Shown here: piece by piece, positions 1 through 8,252 of the stretch
Position numbering within the stretch: the stretch's first letter is position 1
How the letters are laid out: the number at the start of each line of letters is the position of its first letter
From: Planctomycetota bacterium
Lineage (GTDB): Bacteria > Planctomycetota > Phycisphaerae > Phycisphaerales > UBA1924
DNA: 64,000 nt
Assembly: GCA_013285505.1 (NCBI GenBank)
Contig: CP053450.1
Coordinates: 1,472,796-1,536,795, forward strand
Reading direction: 5' to 3'
Notes under the pieces: model-generated
What the model was told of the DNA's origin: nothing
Databases searched by the model: none
What the model saw: only the letters and a program-made list of their open reading frames with translations
Position numbers and translations under genes: made by a program

Positions 1-816
1 GTCGCGCCGGAGGAGATCGTCCTTCTTGTACACCTCGATGTGGCCGTCGGCAAAGGCCATCTGGGCGCCGCCGGAGTGACGCTCGGAGGGGTGGGCGATC
101 TCGCCGGAGGCCTGCGCGGTCAGCCACTGATCCTGGGCGCCGTCCGTGGTGGTGTCGCCCATCACGATCATGTCCGAGGGCATGACGACGCTGGCCTCGC
201 TGCGCTCCCAGTAGTAGGCGGAGCCCTTATTGATGCCGCCGGGCAGCGCCACGTGGCCGCCGAGGCCGAGGAACGGTTCGCCCGAGTCCTTGCGCGGGAA
301 GTCCTTGATGCCCCAGCCGTTGAACCCGTAGGAGGAGAACCAGAAGTGCCCGTTCCGCATGCGGGCGTCGGGATCACCACCGATCACGTGGCCGTCGAGG
401 ACGGCCTCGCCCTCGAGGTGGCCGAGGTAGGTCTGGTCGATGTCGGTGCCGTTGCGGAGGAGGATGGTCTCGTTCGCGTTACGCCACTCGTTGTCCCACT
501 GGGCCTCCTTGAGAGCCGTGGGGCAGTAGTAGACGTCCTGGTTGTAGTCGCTGAGGTAGACGCGCGTGCGAGGCGTCCACGCCGACAACTGCGTGCGGCC
601 GGCCGTCTGGGCGTGGTCGCCCGTGTAGTACTCCTTGTTGTCGTTCATGTAGCCGAAGTTGCCCTGAGAGATCTGGCGGACGCTGGCACCGCAGACAATC
701 GTCCGGGCCGCGTCGCGGGCCTTGCCCAGAGCGGGAAGCAGAATGCCGATAAGCAGCGCGATAATCGCGATAACCACCAGCAACTCGATCAGTGTAAAGC
801 CCTTCCGTCCGCGCAT
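1..816 (-). CDS. Prepilin-type N-terminal cleavage/methylation protein (DUF1559/H-X9-DG-like), C-terminus cut off
   Basis: The reading frame starts at ATG 816 and runs leftward out of the window (272 codons present). Residues 1-25 are a class III prepilin signal: a short basic leader, then [14 protein letters not shown] and a hydrophobic helix, with cleavage expected after the Gly by a prepilin peptidase. The downstream part has the Trp/Tyr/Gly-rich body of the large planctomycete pseudopilin-like family, ending near the window edge with an SxRHSGGxxMAFADGH stretch that matches the H-X9-DG C-terminal motif. A GGAG lies 9 bases before the start. These proteins are thought to be handled by T2SS/type IV pilus-type machinery; the role of individual members is unknown. 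The body frame is inferred from conceptual translation of the reverse strand. Confidence 0.9.
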   Translation of the reverse strand, partial: MRGRKGFTLIELLVVIAIIALLIGILLPALGKARDAARTIVCGASVRQISQGNFGYMNDNKEYYTGDHAQTAGRTQLSAWTPRTRVYLSDYNQDVYYCPTALKEAQWDNEWRNANETILLRNGTDIDQTYLGHLEGEAVLDGHVIGGDPDARMRNGHFWFSSYGFNGWGIKDFPRKDSGEPFLGLGGHVALPGGINKGSAYYWERSEASVVMPSDMIVMGDTTTDGAQDQWLTAQASGEIAHPSERHSGGAQMAFADGHIEVYKKDDLLRRD

Positions 817-957
817 GGCTGACATCTCCAATATCCCCGGGTGTTGTTCTTTCCAAGGGCCGCACCGCAGAAGGCGGGCATCCCATTCCCTAAACGCTCT
901 TTCTGTCCGCCCAATCGCACCAGCCGAGGCTTTGCGTGCGAAGAGTGGATTCGGACG

Positions 958-986
958 TTGGTTACGATACCCGCTTGCGGTAGAAT
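958..986 (+). promoter_or_regulatory. Sigma70-type promoter for the CHRD protein gene
   Basis: TTGGTT (958-963), a 17-base spacer and TAGAAT (981-986) precede the CHRD gene; the -10 matches the consensus at 5 of 6 positions. The predicted start of transcription near 993 leaves a leader of about 38 bases with a GGAG ribosome site. Confidence 0.5.
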
Positions 987-1030
987 GAACAAGTCCATTC
1001 GGGCGGTTCGTGAAGACGGAGAAACAGACA

Positions 1031-1651
1031 ATGAAATCCTATTTTGCCGCGATCGTTGTTGCAGCCTGCGCTGCGTCGGCACAGGGCCATATCCTCGACA
1101 TCGTCTTCGGCATGCGGGCCCAGAACGTCGTTCCCGCCTCCGACAGCGACGCCCGGGCGACCGGCAGGATCTCCTACAACCACCACACCTTCAGGTACGA
1201 CATCGATCTGGTCGTCACCGGGGTCGGCCTCGACGACCTCCTCGGCACGGGCCCGAACAGCACCCCGCTCCACATCTATCAGGGCAGCCGGGGCCAGAAC
1301 GGCGACATCACGCTCGACCCGAGCAACTTCACCGATTTCGTCCAGGACGGCGACGACATCCGCCTGACGGCATCCACCCTCCAACTGGGCGGGCCTCAGG
1401 GGGCCTTCTCCTCGAACATCTTCGACAACGAGGACTGGCTCTACACAGGCCAGCTGTACATCCAGCTCTACACCGTGCAGCACCCCAACGGCGCGATCCG
1501 AGGCCAGCTGCCCCCCATCTTCAAACAGCTCGGCATGGACGGCCTCGAAGAAGGCGTCGACCCGATCGGCCCTCCCCAGCCCATTCCGACTCCCGCGGCC
1601 CCCGCGCTGGTGCTCGGTGCGGCACTGCTGGCGTCCCGCCGCCGCCGGTAA
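1031..1651 (+). CDS. Exported CHRD-domain protein with PEP-CTERM-like sorting tail
   Basis: A 206-residue protein starting at ATG 1031, chosen because CGGAG sits 9 bases upstream; GTG 1010 in the same frame is less likely. Residues 1-19 form a signal peptide ([19 protein letters not shown]). The middle part (about 20-165) looks like a CHRD domain: a Gly/His-rich beta fold with HIYQG, NGDI and NGAIRGQ segments, as seen in chordin and in many bacterial surface proteins of unknown function. The C-terminus is PTPAAP, a short hydrophobic stretch and RRRR, the layout of planctomycete exosortase/PEP-CTERM-like anchors. It is expected at the cell surface. The family assignment rests on motif appearance only. 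Confidence 0.8.
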   Translation: MKSYFAAIVVAACAASAQGHILDIVFGMRAQNVVPASDSDARATGRISYNHHTFRYDIDLVVTGVGLDDLLGTGPNSTPLHIYQGSRGQNGDITLDPSNFTDFVQDGDDIRLTASTLQLGGPQGAFSSNIFDNEDWLYTGQLYIQLYTVQHPNGAIRGQLPPIFKQLGMDGLEEGVDPIGPPQPIPTPAAPALVLGAALLASRRRR

Positions 1652-1704
1652 GGGCCATCTGCGCATCCCGGCGGCTACACAGGGCAACAGCACCGGTCCT
1701 CAGG

Positions 1705-1753
1705 CAAAAAAGCGGCACGCCCGCTCCCTCTCGGGAACGGGCGTGCTCCGCTC
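1705..1753 (-). terminator. Strong bidirectional rho-independent terminator
   Basis: A long hairpin (AGCGG..CACGCCCG at 1711-1723 pairing with CGGGCGTG..CCGCT at 1738-1753, plus an inner TCCC/GGGA stem). On the minus strand it is followed directly by six T residues (the A run at 1706-1711 of the plus strand), giving a canonical terminator for the mraZ-side transcript. In the plus direction it has only a short T stretch and could also end the CHRD transcript. Confidence 0.8.
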
Positions 1754-1756
1754 TTT

Positions 1757-2088
1757 GGCGACGGCTGGGAGGCGGTGGTGGGTCGCCCCGTCGCCAGGTG
1801 GTGGGAACCTGGTGAGCCGATCAGCCCGTTCGCGGTGCTGACCGGCCCGGAATGGCCTCGACAGGGCTTCATGCCTCGCGAGGCCGAATTGCGGTGAGCC
1901 CAAGAGCCGTCGGTCGTGCGGTCGCATCCCTGCGTGCAGCGGGCCGATCGGGCGAGTCCTTTCAGTCCTCGGCTCCGTGACTCATCAGGACGGTTTCCCG
2001 CCCGTGCATCCCTGCGTGGTCCGGACTGTTCCGGGCCTCACAGCCACGCCTTCCTTGGCGGGGCTCCAACTCGTTCCGCGCCCAGCGG
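1757..2088 (-). ncRNA. Candidate structured RNA downstream of mraZ (family not recognised)
   Basis: The 438 bases between the CHRD gene and mraZ hold no convincing protein gene. Several perfect or near-perfect hairpins follow one another: 1757-1764 with 1788-1795 (GGCGACGG), 1794-1798 with 1808-1812 (CCAGG), 1817-1825 with 1837-1845 (nine pairs, one needing a G-U on the minus strand), and 1854-1860 with 1879-1885 (GGCCTCG). On the minus strand the series ends in a hairpin with six Ts. The decamer GCAGGGATGC, itself a small hairpin, occurs twice on that strand. I looked for the conserved cores of RNase P, tmRNA, SRP and 6S RNA and did not find them. It may be a free RNA or the 3' leader of the mraZ message. 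Confidence 0.4.
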
Positions 2089-2089
2089 C

Positions 2090-2545
2090 TCATCCTTGAG
2101 GCCGGCGGGCGGACATCCTCGCGATCAACTCGGGCAGCTTGGCCAGCCGCTCCTTCTCTCTCTCCAGCCAGGCGGCCCGGCTGTGAATCTCGAGCCGACT
2201 CTTGACACCGATCACGGCGACCTCGCCGTCCAGCCCGGTCAGTTCCAGGTGCTTCCGAGGCACCGTCACCCGGCCGGCCGCGTCCATCTCGACCCGCTCG
2301 GAGAAGCTGAACAGCACCGTTTCCAGTGCCTCGGTGTCCGTGTCCGGGATCAGCGAATCGCCCCATTGGTCCGAGAGCCCGTCGAACGAGACCTCGGGGA
2401 TCAGCCAGAGGACACCCGGGCCTCTGGGCATGCTGACCCAGGCCGGGCCGAGCTTGCCGGCCTCCAGCGCCGATCGAAACTTGGCCGGGACCGCGAGCCG
2501 CGATTTCTTGTCGATCGTGACCTCTGCTTGGCCAATGAAGCTCAC
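2090..2545 (-). CDS. mraZ: Transcriptional regulator MraZ
   Basis: A 151-residue protein with the two AbrB-like SpoVT halves of MraZ: an N-terminal F-G-x-x-x-x-T-I-D-K-K-S-R-L-A-V-P segment and a second D-A-A-G-R-V-T-V-P-R copy about 75 residues on. MraZ is a ring-shaped DNA-binding protein that represses its own promoter and, in most bacteria, the division and cell wall (dcw) operon. The start is GTG 2545 with GGAG ten bases upstream. No rsmH, ftsL or ftsI follows; downstream lies only a structured non-coding stretch and a terminator, so this copy is detached from the dcw cluster. Confidence 0.93.
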   Translation of the reverse strand: MSFIGQAEVTIDKKSRLAVPAKFRSALEAGKLGPAWVSMPRGPGVLWLIPEVSFDGLSDQWGDSLIPDTDTEALETVLFSFSERVEMDAAGRVTVPRKHLELTGLDGEVAVIGVKSRLEIHSRAAWLEREKERLAKLPELIARMSARRPQG

Positions 2546-2574
2546 GGGTCGGTGTCTCCAGATCCATGCGCGGG

Positions 2575-2603
2575 ATGATGCCCCACTTTGCCCCTTCTGT
2601 CAA
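2575..2603 (-). promoter_or_regulatory. mraZ promoter with MraZ boxes in the spacer
   Basis: Read on the minus strand: TTGACA (2603-2598), a 17-base spacer, CATCAT (2580-2575). The spacer contains AGGGGC and TGGGGC exactly ten bases apart, the geometry of the TGGG-N6 repeats bound by MraZ. Occupied boxes would block RNA polymerase, consistent with autorepression. Confidence 0.65.
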
Positions 2604-2696
2604 CACCTATCGGTCCAAACTGGGATGAACATCGTAAATCAAGCGGTTTCTTGGGCATCAGATAGCGAATCTGTGCCGAATGGCCTGTTGGAAGTC

Positions 2697-2720
2697 TGGG
2701 GAAACTTGGGAGTCAGGGGG
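2697..2720 (+). promoter_or_regulatory. Second 10-bp-phased TGGG array
   Basis: TGGG at 2697, TGGG at 2707 and GGGG at 2717 lie on the plus strand in exact ten-base phase, about 150 bases upstream of mraZ and 80 bases before the flavin reductase-like gene. It could be a further MraZ operator acting on the divergent gene, or chance in G-rich DNA. Confidence 0.3.
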
Positions 2721-2799
2721 TTTTGCCCAAGCAACGGTTCTCCCGGGTCGATACCCTGACGGGCGTTCGCTCGCGGGGGTGCCTGGAGGAGTTGGTTCC

Positions 2800-3264
2800 A
2801 TGGCCGGGAGCACCCAACCTCAAGACGCGTTTGCCCTTCTGCAGACCGGGCGTTTTCTCATGACCGCCGAGCACGACGATGCCCAGGCGGGCGTCATCGT
2901 CCGGTCGGTGCAGGTGTGCAGTGAGGACCCTCCGCTGCTGTGCATCGCGGTGCGCACCGGGCACCCAATCGAGCCGATCATCCGCGACGCGAGGTGCTTT
3001 GCGGTGTGTCGGCTGGACGAGGGCGACAAGCTCGCGCTGCGGAAGTTCTCGACCGACGCGAGCATGAACGGGGAGAGCCCGTTCGACGCGATCCCCATCC
3101 AGAAGCTGCGGACCGGGGCCCCGGTGCTCCGCCGCTCCTCATTGGTCTTCGACTGCGAGGTGGTCCGGCACTTCGACCTTGAGGCCGAGTCCGAGCTCTA
3201 CATCGGGCAGGTGGTCGCCTGCCGCGTGGCCCCCGGGGCGGGCGTGGCGCACGAAACTGTGTAG
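2800..3264 (+). CDS. Flavin reductase-like FMN-binding split-barrel protein
   Basis: A 154-residue protein with a GGAGGA ribosome site 9 bases before ATG 2800. The sequence follows the flavin reductase-like domain: a 'GRFLMTAEHDDAQAGVIV' opening strand pair, a segment 'VCSEDPPLLCIAVRTGH', then the 'I..A.CFAVCRL' helix-strand, and a C-terminal strand set with a conserved His region ('VVRHFDLE'). Members bind FMN and either reduce it with NAD(P)H or carry out related reactions in the cytoplasm. The substrate cannot be told. The gene is closely followed by a lipoprotein gene (9 bases), so they are probably co-transcribed, and it diverges from mraZ. Confidence 0.8.
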   Translation: MAGSTQPQDAFALLQTGRFLMTAEHDDAQAGVIVRSVQVCSEDPPLLCIAVRTGHPIEPIIRDARCFAVCRLDEGDKLALRKFSTDASMNGESPFDAIPIQKLRTGAPVLRRSSLVFDCEVVRHFDLEAESELYIGQVVACRVAPGAGVAHETV

Positions 3265-3273
3265 TGTTTGGCG

Positions 3274-3765
3274 ATGCGATGCGTTGCTGTCACCAGATTC
3301 CGCTGGCTGAGCGTGCTGCCGAGTCTGCTCGTGGCGATTGCTGCGGTGGCTTCGCTGTCGGGGTGCGTCCACGGCGGTGATCCCTACAGGCCGGTGCAGC
3401 TGGAGTCCGGCGAGGCGGCCATCTATCTGTACCGACCTCGTTCGGTGTTCAGCCCCGGGCCGGTGGCGGTGCATGTGGATCAGGCCGAGGTCTCGCGTCT
3501 CCGCCGCAACACCCACGCCGCGGTCATCGTCGATGCGGGCGAACACCTCGTGCGTGTGCAGCGGTGGAGCGATTCGACGCGGCTGGTGCGTCTGGGTGCG
3601 GGGGAGAGCCTGTATCTGGAGGTCGGGGCCGCGCTGCTCGGCGGGAAGGTCTCGCTGAGCGACCCGGGTGAAGCCAATGCCCAGGCCAGGATCGCGACGA
3701 CGCGGGCGATGGTGGAGCCGGTCAGGCTCCGGGAGGCAGCGTCGCCGGAGTCCCTCACAAAGTGA
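3274..3765 (+). CDS. Lipoprotein with DUF2846-like domain
   Basis: A 163-residue protein. ATG 3274 was preferred to an in-frame TTG at 3268. An N-terminal hydrophobic stretch ends in LSGC, a lipobox, so the mature protein should be lipidated at that Cys. The domain that follows (about residues 40-115: AIYLYRP, a short strand giving an inert 'V..D...V..L', then 'G.H.V.V') resembles the DUF2846 beta-sandwich found in many secreted proteins. The function is unknown. Its end overlaps the end of the convergent glycosyltransferase gene by 11 bases. Confidence 0.75.
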   Translation: MRCVAVTRFRWLSVLPSLLVAIAAVASLSGCVHGGDPYRPVQLESGEAAIYLYRPRSVFSPGPVAVHVDQAEVSRLRRNTHAAVIVDAGEHLVRVQRWSDSTRLVRLGAGESLYLEVGAALLGGKVSLSDPGEANAQARIATTRAMVEPVRLREAASPESLTK

Positions 3766-4951
3766 GCGTGGCGTCGATGTGCCGGCGCATCTGGGCGTCG
3801 AAAACGGCCTCGGTAAACCGCTCGGCGTTCGTCCTGCAGGCGGGCGCGTCGGCAGGGCACGCCTCGGCCGCCAGGGCGATTGCCTGGGGCGTGGTCTCCG
3901 CGAAGAACACGCCGGTCTGCCCGGGGACGACCGTGTCGAGCCGCACCGCCGAGGTCCCGAGCGACCACCGGGCAGCCGCAGGCCTGGGCCTCGACGGCGG
4001 TGATGCCGAAGTCCTCGATCTGCGGGAAGGCCAGGAGCCGGGCCCGGCGGTAGAGATCGCGGAGCTGCTCGTCGGTGACGCGGCCCCGGAACTCGACTCC
4101 CTTGGGCTCGTACTGCCGGCGGAGAGAGTCCTCGATCGAGCCGGTCCCGACGATGACCAGCCTCGCTCCTGCGTGCAGCGCGGCTTCGGCCGCGAGGTCG
4201 GCCCGCTTGTAGGGCTCGAGCGCGCCGGCGAACAGCCAGAAGTCCTCGCGTGGGACACGCGGGTCGGGGGTGAAGAACTCGGTCCGCACCGGCGGGAAGA
4301 CGACCTCGGCCCGGCGTCCAAAGCAGCGGTGGATCTCGGCGGCGGTGTGGGAGGAGTTGGCGAGGAAGGTCGAGACATTCGCGGCCGTCGCGCGGTCCCA
4401 GGCCTTGAACGCGCCGCCGAATGCCGCGAGGCCGATGGCGCGCAGCCGATCGCTGAGCCGCCCGCCGCCGTCGTACTCTCTCCGCACCGACCACACATAC
4501 CGCGCCGGCGCGTGGCAGTAGCAGAGGTGGGGGACTCCGGGCGGTGGCCTGAGGCCCTTGATCGCGGCCGAACTGGTTGAGACGACGATGTCCACGGGCG
4601 AGTGCGTCTGCTGCGCGCGCAGTCGTCGCGAGAGCGACCACACCGCGAGCGGGTAGGCGGGCAGGAGCCAACGCCGCCAGCCGCCGGGCAACGCGTTGAG
4701 CCCCGAAACGCAGTGCTCCGACGCGTCGGTCGCCGGCGCGAGCGGCTTCCTGTCGTCGAACATCGTGTAGAGGCGGTCGACCTCGCCCATGCCCCCCGGC
4801 GAGCCGCAGCGATGCGTTCGAGGACGGCTTCCCCGCCCCGGTAGCCGCAGAGCCAGTCGTGGGCGAGGGCGAACCGCGGGCGTGCGCCGGTGCGGTCGTG
4901 CGCGAGGCTGTCGGGGCGTGCCTGCTCGGGTTGTTGCGGCTTGTCTACCAT
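3755..4951 (-). CDS. Glycosyltransferase family 4 (GT-B), with two compensating frameshifts
   Basis: Reading in three steps along the minus strand gives a GT4 protein of about 398 residues. The opening 'RFALAHDWLCGYRGGEAVLE' is the typical acceptor-side start. The core includes 'VVSTSSAAIKG', 'CYCHAPARYVW', 'ANSSHTAAEIHRCFG', and the nucleotide-sugar site 'FAGALEPYKRADLAAEAA' and 'FPQIEDFGITAVEAQACGCPVV', where E-x7-E is the retaining GT-B signature. The frame shifts first near 4795, in a run of six C, and back near 3940 at a GCGGCTC (minus strand). Both look like single-base sequence errors. It should transfer a sugar from a nucleotide donor during surface polysaccharide or glycolipid synthesis. 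The true start may lie downstream of 4951, because that ATG is only 6 bases from the divergent gene. Confidence 0.85.
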   Translation of the reverse strand: MVDKPQQPEQARPDSLAHDRTGARPRFALAHDWLCGYRGGEAVLERIAAARRGAWARSTASTRCSTTGSRSRRRPTRRSTAFRGSTRCPAAGGVGSCPPTRSRCGRSRDDCARSRRTRPWTSSSQPVRPRSRASGHRPESPTSATATRRRGMCGRCGESTTAAGGSAIGCAPSASRHSAARSRPGTARRPRMSRPSSPTPPTPPPRSTAALDAGPRSSSRRCGPSSSPPTRVSHARTSGCSPARSSPTSGPTSRPKPRCTQERGWSSSGPARSRTLSAGSTSPRESSSGAASPTSSSAISTAGPGSWPSRRSRTSASPPSRPRPAAARWSLGTSAVRLDTVVPGQTGVFFAETTPQAIALAAEACPADAPACRTNAERFTEAVFDAQMRRHIDATLTL

Positions 4952-4957
4952 CGGCCG

Positions 4958-6118
4958 ATGTCAGAGAATCGTGAATCCACTCCGCGGGGCTCGGGACTCG
5001 GTGGCACGGTCGGTTCGACCGGTGACGGGGTGTTCCGCAACGACGCGAACCGTCTCGGGCTCGATTATGCCACCGAGGCGGGACTCCTGCCGAAGCCGCC
5101 CGCGCCCATCATCGATATCCACGCCCACATCAACGGCCGCGCCTCGGCACGGGTATGGGCGAGGGCGGCCGACCTGTACGGTATCGAACGGGTGTACTCG
5201 ATGAGTCGCTTTCAGGACGCCGAGGGGGTGCGTGAGGAGTTGGGTGACCGGGTCCGGTTCATCGCGTTTCCCGACTGGTCGCACGCGGACAAGGAGTCGG
5301 TTCACCGCGGGGCCTACCTCGACATCATCAGGCAGTATCGGGAGCGGTTCGACGCGAGCGTCGTGAAGTTCTGGTCGGGCCCGGCGCTCGTTGACCACGC
5401 CGCGGGAGATCCGGCGGACCTCGTCGAGTTTGACAGCCACTGGCGCGTGAAGCAGGCCGAACTGGCGACAGAACTGGGCATGATGTTCATGGTCCATATC
5501 GCCGACCCGGACACGTGGTTTCGCGCCAAGTACACCGACACCGCCCGCTACCGCCTCAAGCGGGACCACTACGCCTCGTTCGAGCGCATGCTCGACCGGT
5601 TTTCGCAGCCGTGGATCGCGGCCCACATGGGTGGGTCCGCCGAGGACCTGGACTTTCTCGACGGCCTGCTCGAGCGGCACGACAACCTCTACCTGGATAC
5701 CAGCGCGACGAAATGGGTTGTGCGTGCGCTCGGCGGGCACCCGAACGACCGCGTGGTGAGGTTCTTCACGAGATGGCGGGGGCGGGTGCTCTTCGGCTCG
5801 GACATCGTGACGATGGACGATCATCTCAGGGCGGAGAAGGCGAACACGATCAGCATCAAGAGCGAGCAGGCCAGCACCGAAGCGGAGGCGTTCGATCTGT
5901 ACGCCAGCCGGTACTGGGCGCTGCGGGCGATGCTGGAGACCGAGTATGCCGGCGAGAGCCCCGTGGTGGATCCCGATCTGCACATGCTCGAGCCCGATCG
6001 CTTTGGCGAGAAGGCGGCGCCGCGGCTGCCGGGGCTTGCGCTGCCGCGTGACCTGCTGCTCGATCTGTACCGCACAACCGCCGAGTCGGTGGTCGAAGCG
6101 TTCGCCGCGGCGAGGTGA
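4958..6118 (+). CDS. Amidohydrolase-family protein (TIM-barrel metal hydrolase)
   Basis: A 386-residue protein beginning at ATG 4958. It has the amidohydrolase-2 layout: 'IIDIHAHINGR' (first metal ligands H-x-H, near residue 50), 'VVKFWSGPAL', 'MFMVHIADPDTWF' (His on strand 5), 'WIAAHMGGSAEDLDFLDGLL' (His on strand 6), and 'VLFGSDIV' with the catalytic Asp. The family includes decarboxylases and hydrolases of small organic acids; the substrate cannot be deduced. There is no Shine-Dalgarno sequence; a TACCAT sits 6 bases before the ATG, suggesting a leaderless message. Confidence 0.85.
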   Translation: MSENRESTPRGSGLGGTVGSTGDGVFRNDANRLGLDYATEAGLLPKPPAPIIDIHAHINGRASARVWARAADLYGIERVYSMSRFQDAEGVREELGDRVRFIAFPDWSHADKESVHRGAYLDIIRQYRERFDASVVKFWSGPALVDHAAGDPADLVEFDSHWRVKQAELATELGMMFMVHIADPDTWFRAKYTDTARYRLKRDHYASFERMLDRFSQPWIAAHMGGSAEDLDFLDGLLERHDNLYLDTSATKWVVRALGGHPNDRVVRFFTRWRGRVLFGSDIVTMDDHLRAEKANTISIKSEQASTEAEAFDLYASRYWALRAMLETEYAGESPVVDPDLHMLEPDRFGEKAAPRLPGLALPRDLLLDLYRTTAESVVEAFAAAR

Positions 6119-6181
6119 GTGCTTTGCGTGCGTCGGAGGTCGAGGGCTTTTGAAGACGCCCTGCTGTTTGGTCGCGCGGTG

Positions 6182-6805
6182 CTAGCGGGCGGCGGCGTTG
6201 GCCTGGCCGTGCGAGACGCGGTTTGCCTGCTCAAAGAAGTGGGCCAGGATCGCGGCCGCGGCCTCGTCGTTCGGCGTGTTCATCCCGGCGGTGAAGCTGG
6301 AGGCCCCGAGCCGGTCCTGGAAGCCGGGTGTCGAGGACAGGAGTCGCACGGACCCGCCGCGGACGCTGCCGCCGAAGGAGCGGTCACCCGGCTTGCCGGA
6401 CGGGAGCATGAACGCCCCGCCGCCGTAGATCCCGACCTCGCCACCGGCGAAGACCGCGGCCTGGACCGTGGCGGTCGAGGCGGTCGGCTCGATTGGCGTC
6501 TTGCCGGGTTTGGGGGCGACGAACATCCGCACACGCACGATGGTGCCGGTCAGGTCGTCGAAGGACTCGGCCTGGCTGAGATCACGGATCGGGATGTCGG
6601 AGAGGTACATGTCGGCCGTGGAACTGTCCGGCGCGGTGTAGCCGCTGGCGTTAACGGTGGGGGAGAGCACCGCTCCGTTTTCGAACGATTCGAACCGCAC
6701 CCCCGAGACCCGGAGCACCCGGGAGCACCCGGAAAGGGCGCTCAGGGCCGCCAGGATCGCGAGACACTGCATCACCGATTGGTACTGGCGGGCGGCTCTG
6801 GGCAT
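6182..6805 (-). CDS. Hypothetical lipoprotein
   Basis: A 207-residue protein starting at ATG 6805 (another Met 11 codons on is possible). The N-terminal hydrophobic segment ends in ALSGC, a clear lipobox. The rest contains 'TPIEPTASTATVQAAVF' and a Gly-rich 'GGEVGIYGGGAFMLPSG' region, with no domain I recognise. The C-terminus 'AAAAILAHFFEQANRV' is a predicted helix. It is probably a surface-anchored protein of beta structure. The gene converges with the amidohydrolase gene and diverges from the next. Confidence 0.65.
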   Translation of the reverse strand: MPRAARQYQSVMQCLAILAALSALSGCSRVLRVSGVRFESFENGAVLSPTVNASGYTAPDSSTADMYLSDIPIRDLSQAESFDDLTGTIVRVRMFVAPKPGKTPIEPTASTATVQAAVFAGGEVGIYGGGAFMLPSGKPGDRSFGGSVRGGSVRLLSSTPGFQDRLGASSFTAGMNTPNDEAAAAILAHFFEQANRVSHGQANAAAR

Positions 6806-6980
6806 CGCGGGAGGATACACGGGCGGGAATCGGCGTGATTTGTTGAATCTTTCAGACTCCTCGCTCGTTATACTTTGGGTAAGGACAGGATACCGACCGG
6901 CCCCGAGGCCCCGTGGACCCCTACGGAGCGGCTCGGCGCGGCGGGATGAGGGGTAACTCATCCAACAGGAGGTTGCACCG

Positions 6981-8042
6981 ATGCATTTTCACGCCAGTTC
7001 GATCGCGCTCGTGGTCGCCGCTGCGGGGCTCGTGATCGGGGTGCCCGGTGCTCTCGGGCAGTCAGACACCGGTGGTTCGTCTGCGACCCAGAACGGCACA
7101 CCGGCACGGAGCGTCGGCCACCAGGGGCAGCGGGTCCGTATGCCGGGGATGGCCAATCCGGGGCGTTCGCTGCCGATTCAGCGTCAGTTGACGCTGCCCG
7201 GCCTGAGCCCGACGCCGCAGGGTGTTGGTCAGCCCGTGGTGGGGCATCCGGGGGTCTATCCCGTCCGCGTGCGGACCGGTGATGGTGTGCAGGTCAACGG
7301 TTCGTACGAAGATGGCAACCTGGCGCTGCGGTTCCACCTGGGGAGTGGGGCGACGCTGCTGCCCGACGGGACGGTGCTGTACCCGCGTGGCGTGTACACC
7401 ACCGGCTACTACCTGCAGAGCGGGGGGCATGGGAGCGGCTATCGGTACAACCCGTACTGGTACTACGACTCCGGGCGCTACTGGTCGTCGCGGCCGATCG
7501 ATGGGGTCCTGACCCGACAGATCGATCCGACATTGCTTATGACGCCCCAGCCGCAGGCACCGGCCCAGCCGGCCGAGCCGGCGAGGGAACTGACGGCTCT
7601 GGAACTCGCCCACGCCCACTTCGCGGCCGACGAGGCAGACCGGGCCATCCAGGCGTTCCGCGATCACCTGGTGGACGACCCGGAGGACGTGGACGCGATG
7701 CGGGGCCTTGGGCTGGCGATGCTCGATGCCGGGCGGCTGAGCGACGGGACGGCGATGGTGGCGTTGGCCTACCGCACCGATGCTCTCCTGGCCCGGTCGC
7801 CGGTTGATCTGGACGAGCTCGGCCTCGGGGCGCGACGGCACGATCGGCTGCTCTCGCGGGTGCTGGCCTACGCCAAGCGGACGGACGCGAGTTCGGCCCA
7901 TCTGGCCGGCGTGGTGCTGCTGCAGGCCGAGGGCAAGACCGCCGGGGCGACGCGGGTCTTGGACCGGGCCGAGCGGGCCGGGCTGGACGAGGGCATCGTG
8001 GATGCGTTGCGGCGGGAGCTGGGGACGCCGGCGCATCGCTAG
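6981..8042 (+). CDS. Secreted protein with C-terminal TPR-like helices
   Basis: A 353-residue protein with AGGAGG upstream of ATG 6981. It has a signal peptide (residues 1-26, ending ALG-Q). The first half is low in helix and rich in Gly, Pro and Tyr, with a 'YRYNPYWYYDSGRYWSSRP' stretch. After residue 205 there is a helical region whose repeat 'ALELAHAHFAADEADRAIQAF' followed by 'DPEDVDAMRGLGLAMLDAG' has the TPR spacing. It is probably a periplasmic or surface scaffold. A TATACT 6869-6874 upstream may be its -10, but no good -35 is visible. Confidence 0.75.
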   Translation: MHFHASSIALVVAAAGLVIGVPGALGQSDTGGSSATQNGTPARSVGHQGQRVRMPGMANPGRSLPIQRQLTLPGLSPTPQGVGQPVVGHPGVYPVRVRTGDGVQVNGSYEDGNLALRFHLGSGATLLPDGTVLYPRGVYTTGYYLQSGGHGSGYRYNPYWYYDSGRYWSSRPIDGVLTRQIDPTLLMTPQPQAPAQPAEPARELTALELAHAHFAADEADRAIQAFRDHLVDDPEDVDAMRGLGLAMLDAGRLSDGTAMVALAYRTDALLARSPVDLDELGLGARRHDRLLSRVLAYAKRTDASSAHLAGVVLLQAEGKTAGATRVLDRAERAGLDEGIVDALRRELGTPAHR

Positions 8043-8252
8043 CGGCTGTCAGATCGTGTTTTGATAGGGTGACGGCTGCGGTTCGGGGATTTGCCTGTTG
8101 GAGCAGCGCGCCTAGTGTTGGGGCCCGTCGTGTTGTGCGGCGGAACAACGTGAACCGTGAACACCACGACGCCGATCGCCCCCTGGCCGGGGACGATCAC
8201 GCCGGGAGCCCGATTCGGGCGAGCCCGGGGCCACAGTGGGAGGTGGAGATCG

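Noticed and set aside
1955..1990. Hammerhead ribozyme core (CTGATGAG ... GAAA on the minus strand)
   Set aside because: The two strands pair as GTCC/GGAC and AGTC/GACT around the loops, but the stem II closing pair is off by one base and no stem I/III set with a cleavage site (GUC) fits.
1705..2088. RNase P RNA, tmRNA or SRP RNA in the gap beside mraZ
   Set aside because: The conserved GAGGAAAGTCC and ACAGAA regions of RNase P, the tRNA-like ends of tmRNA and the GGAAG/AGCAG core of SRP are all absent.
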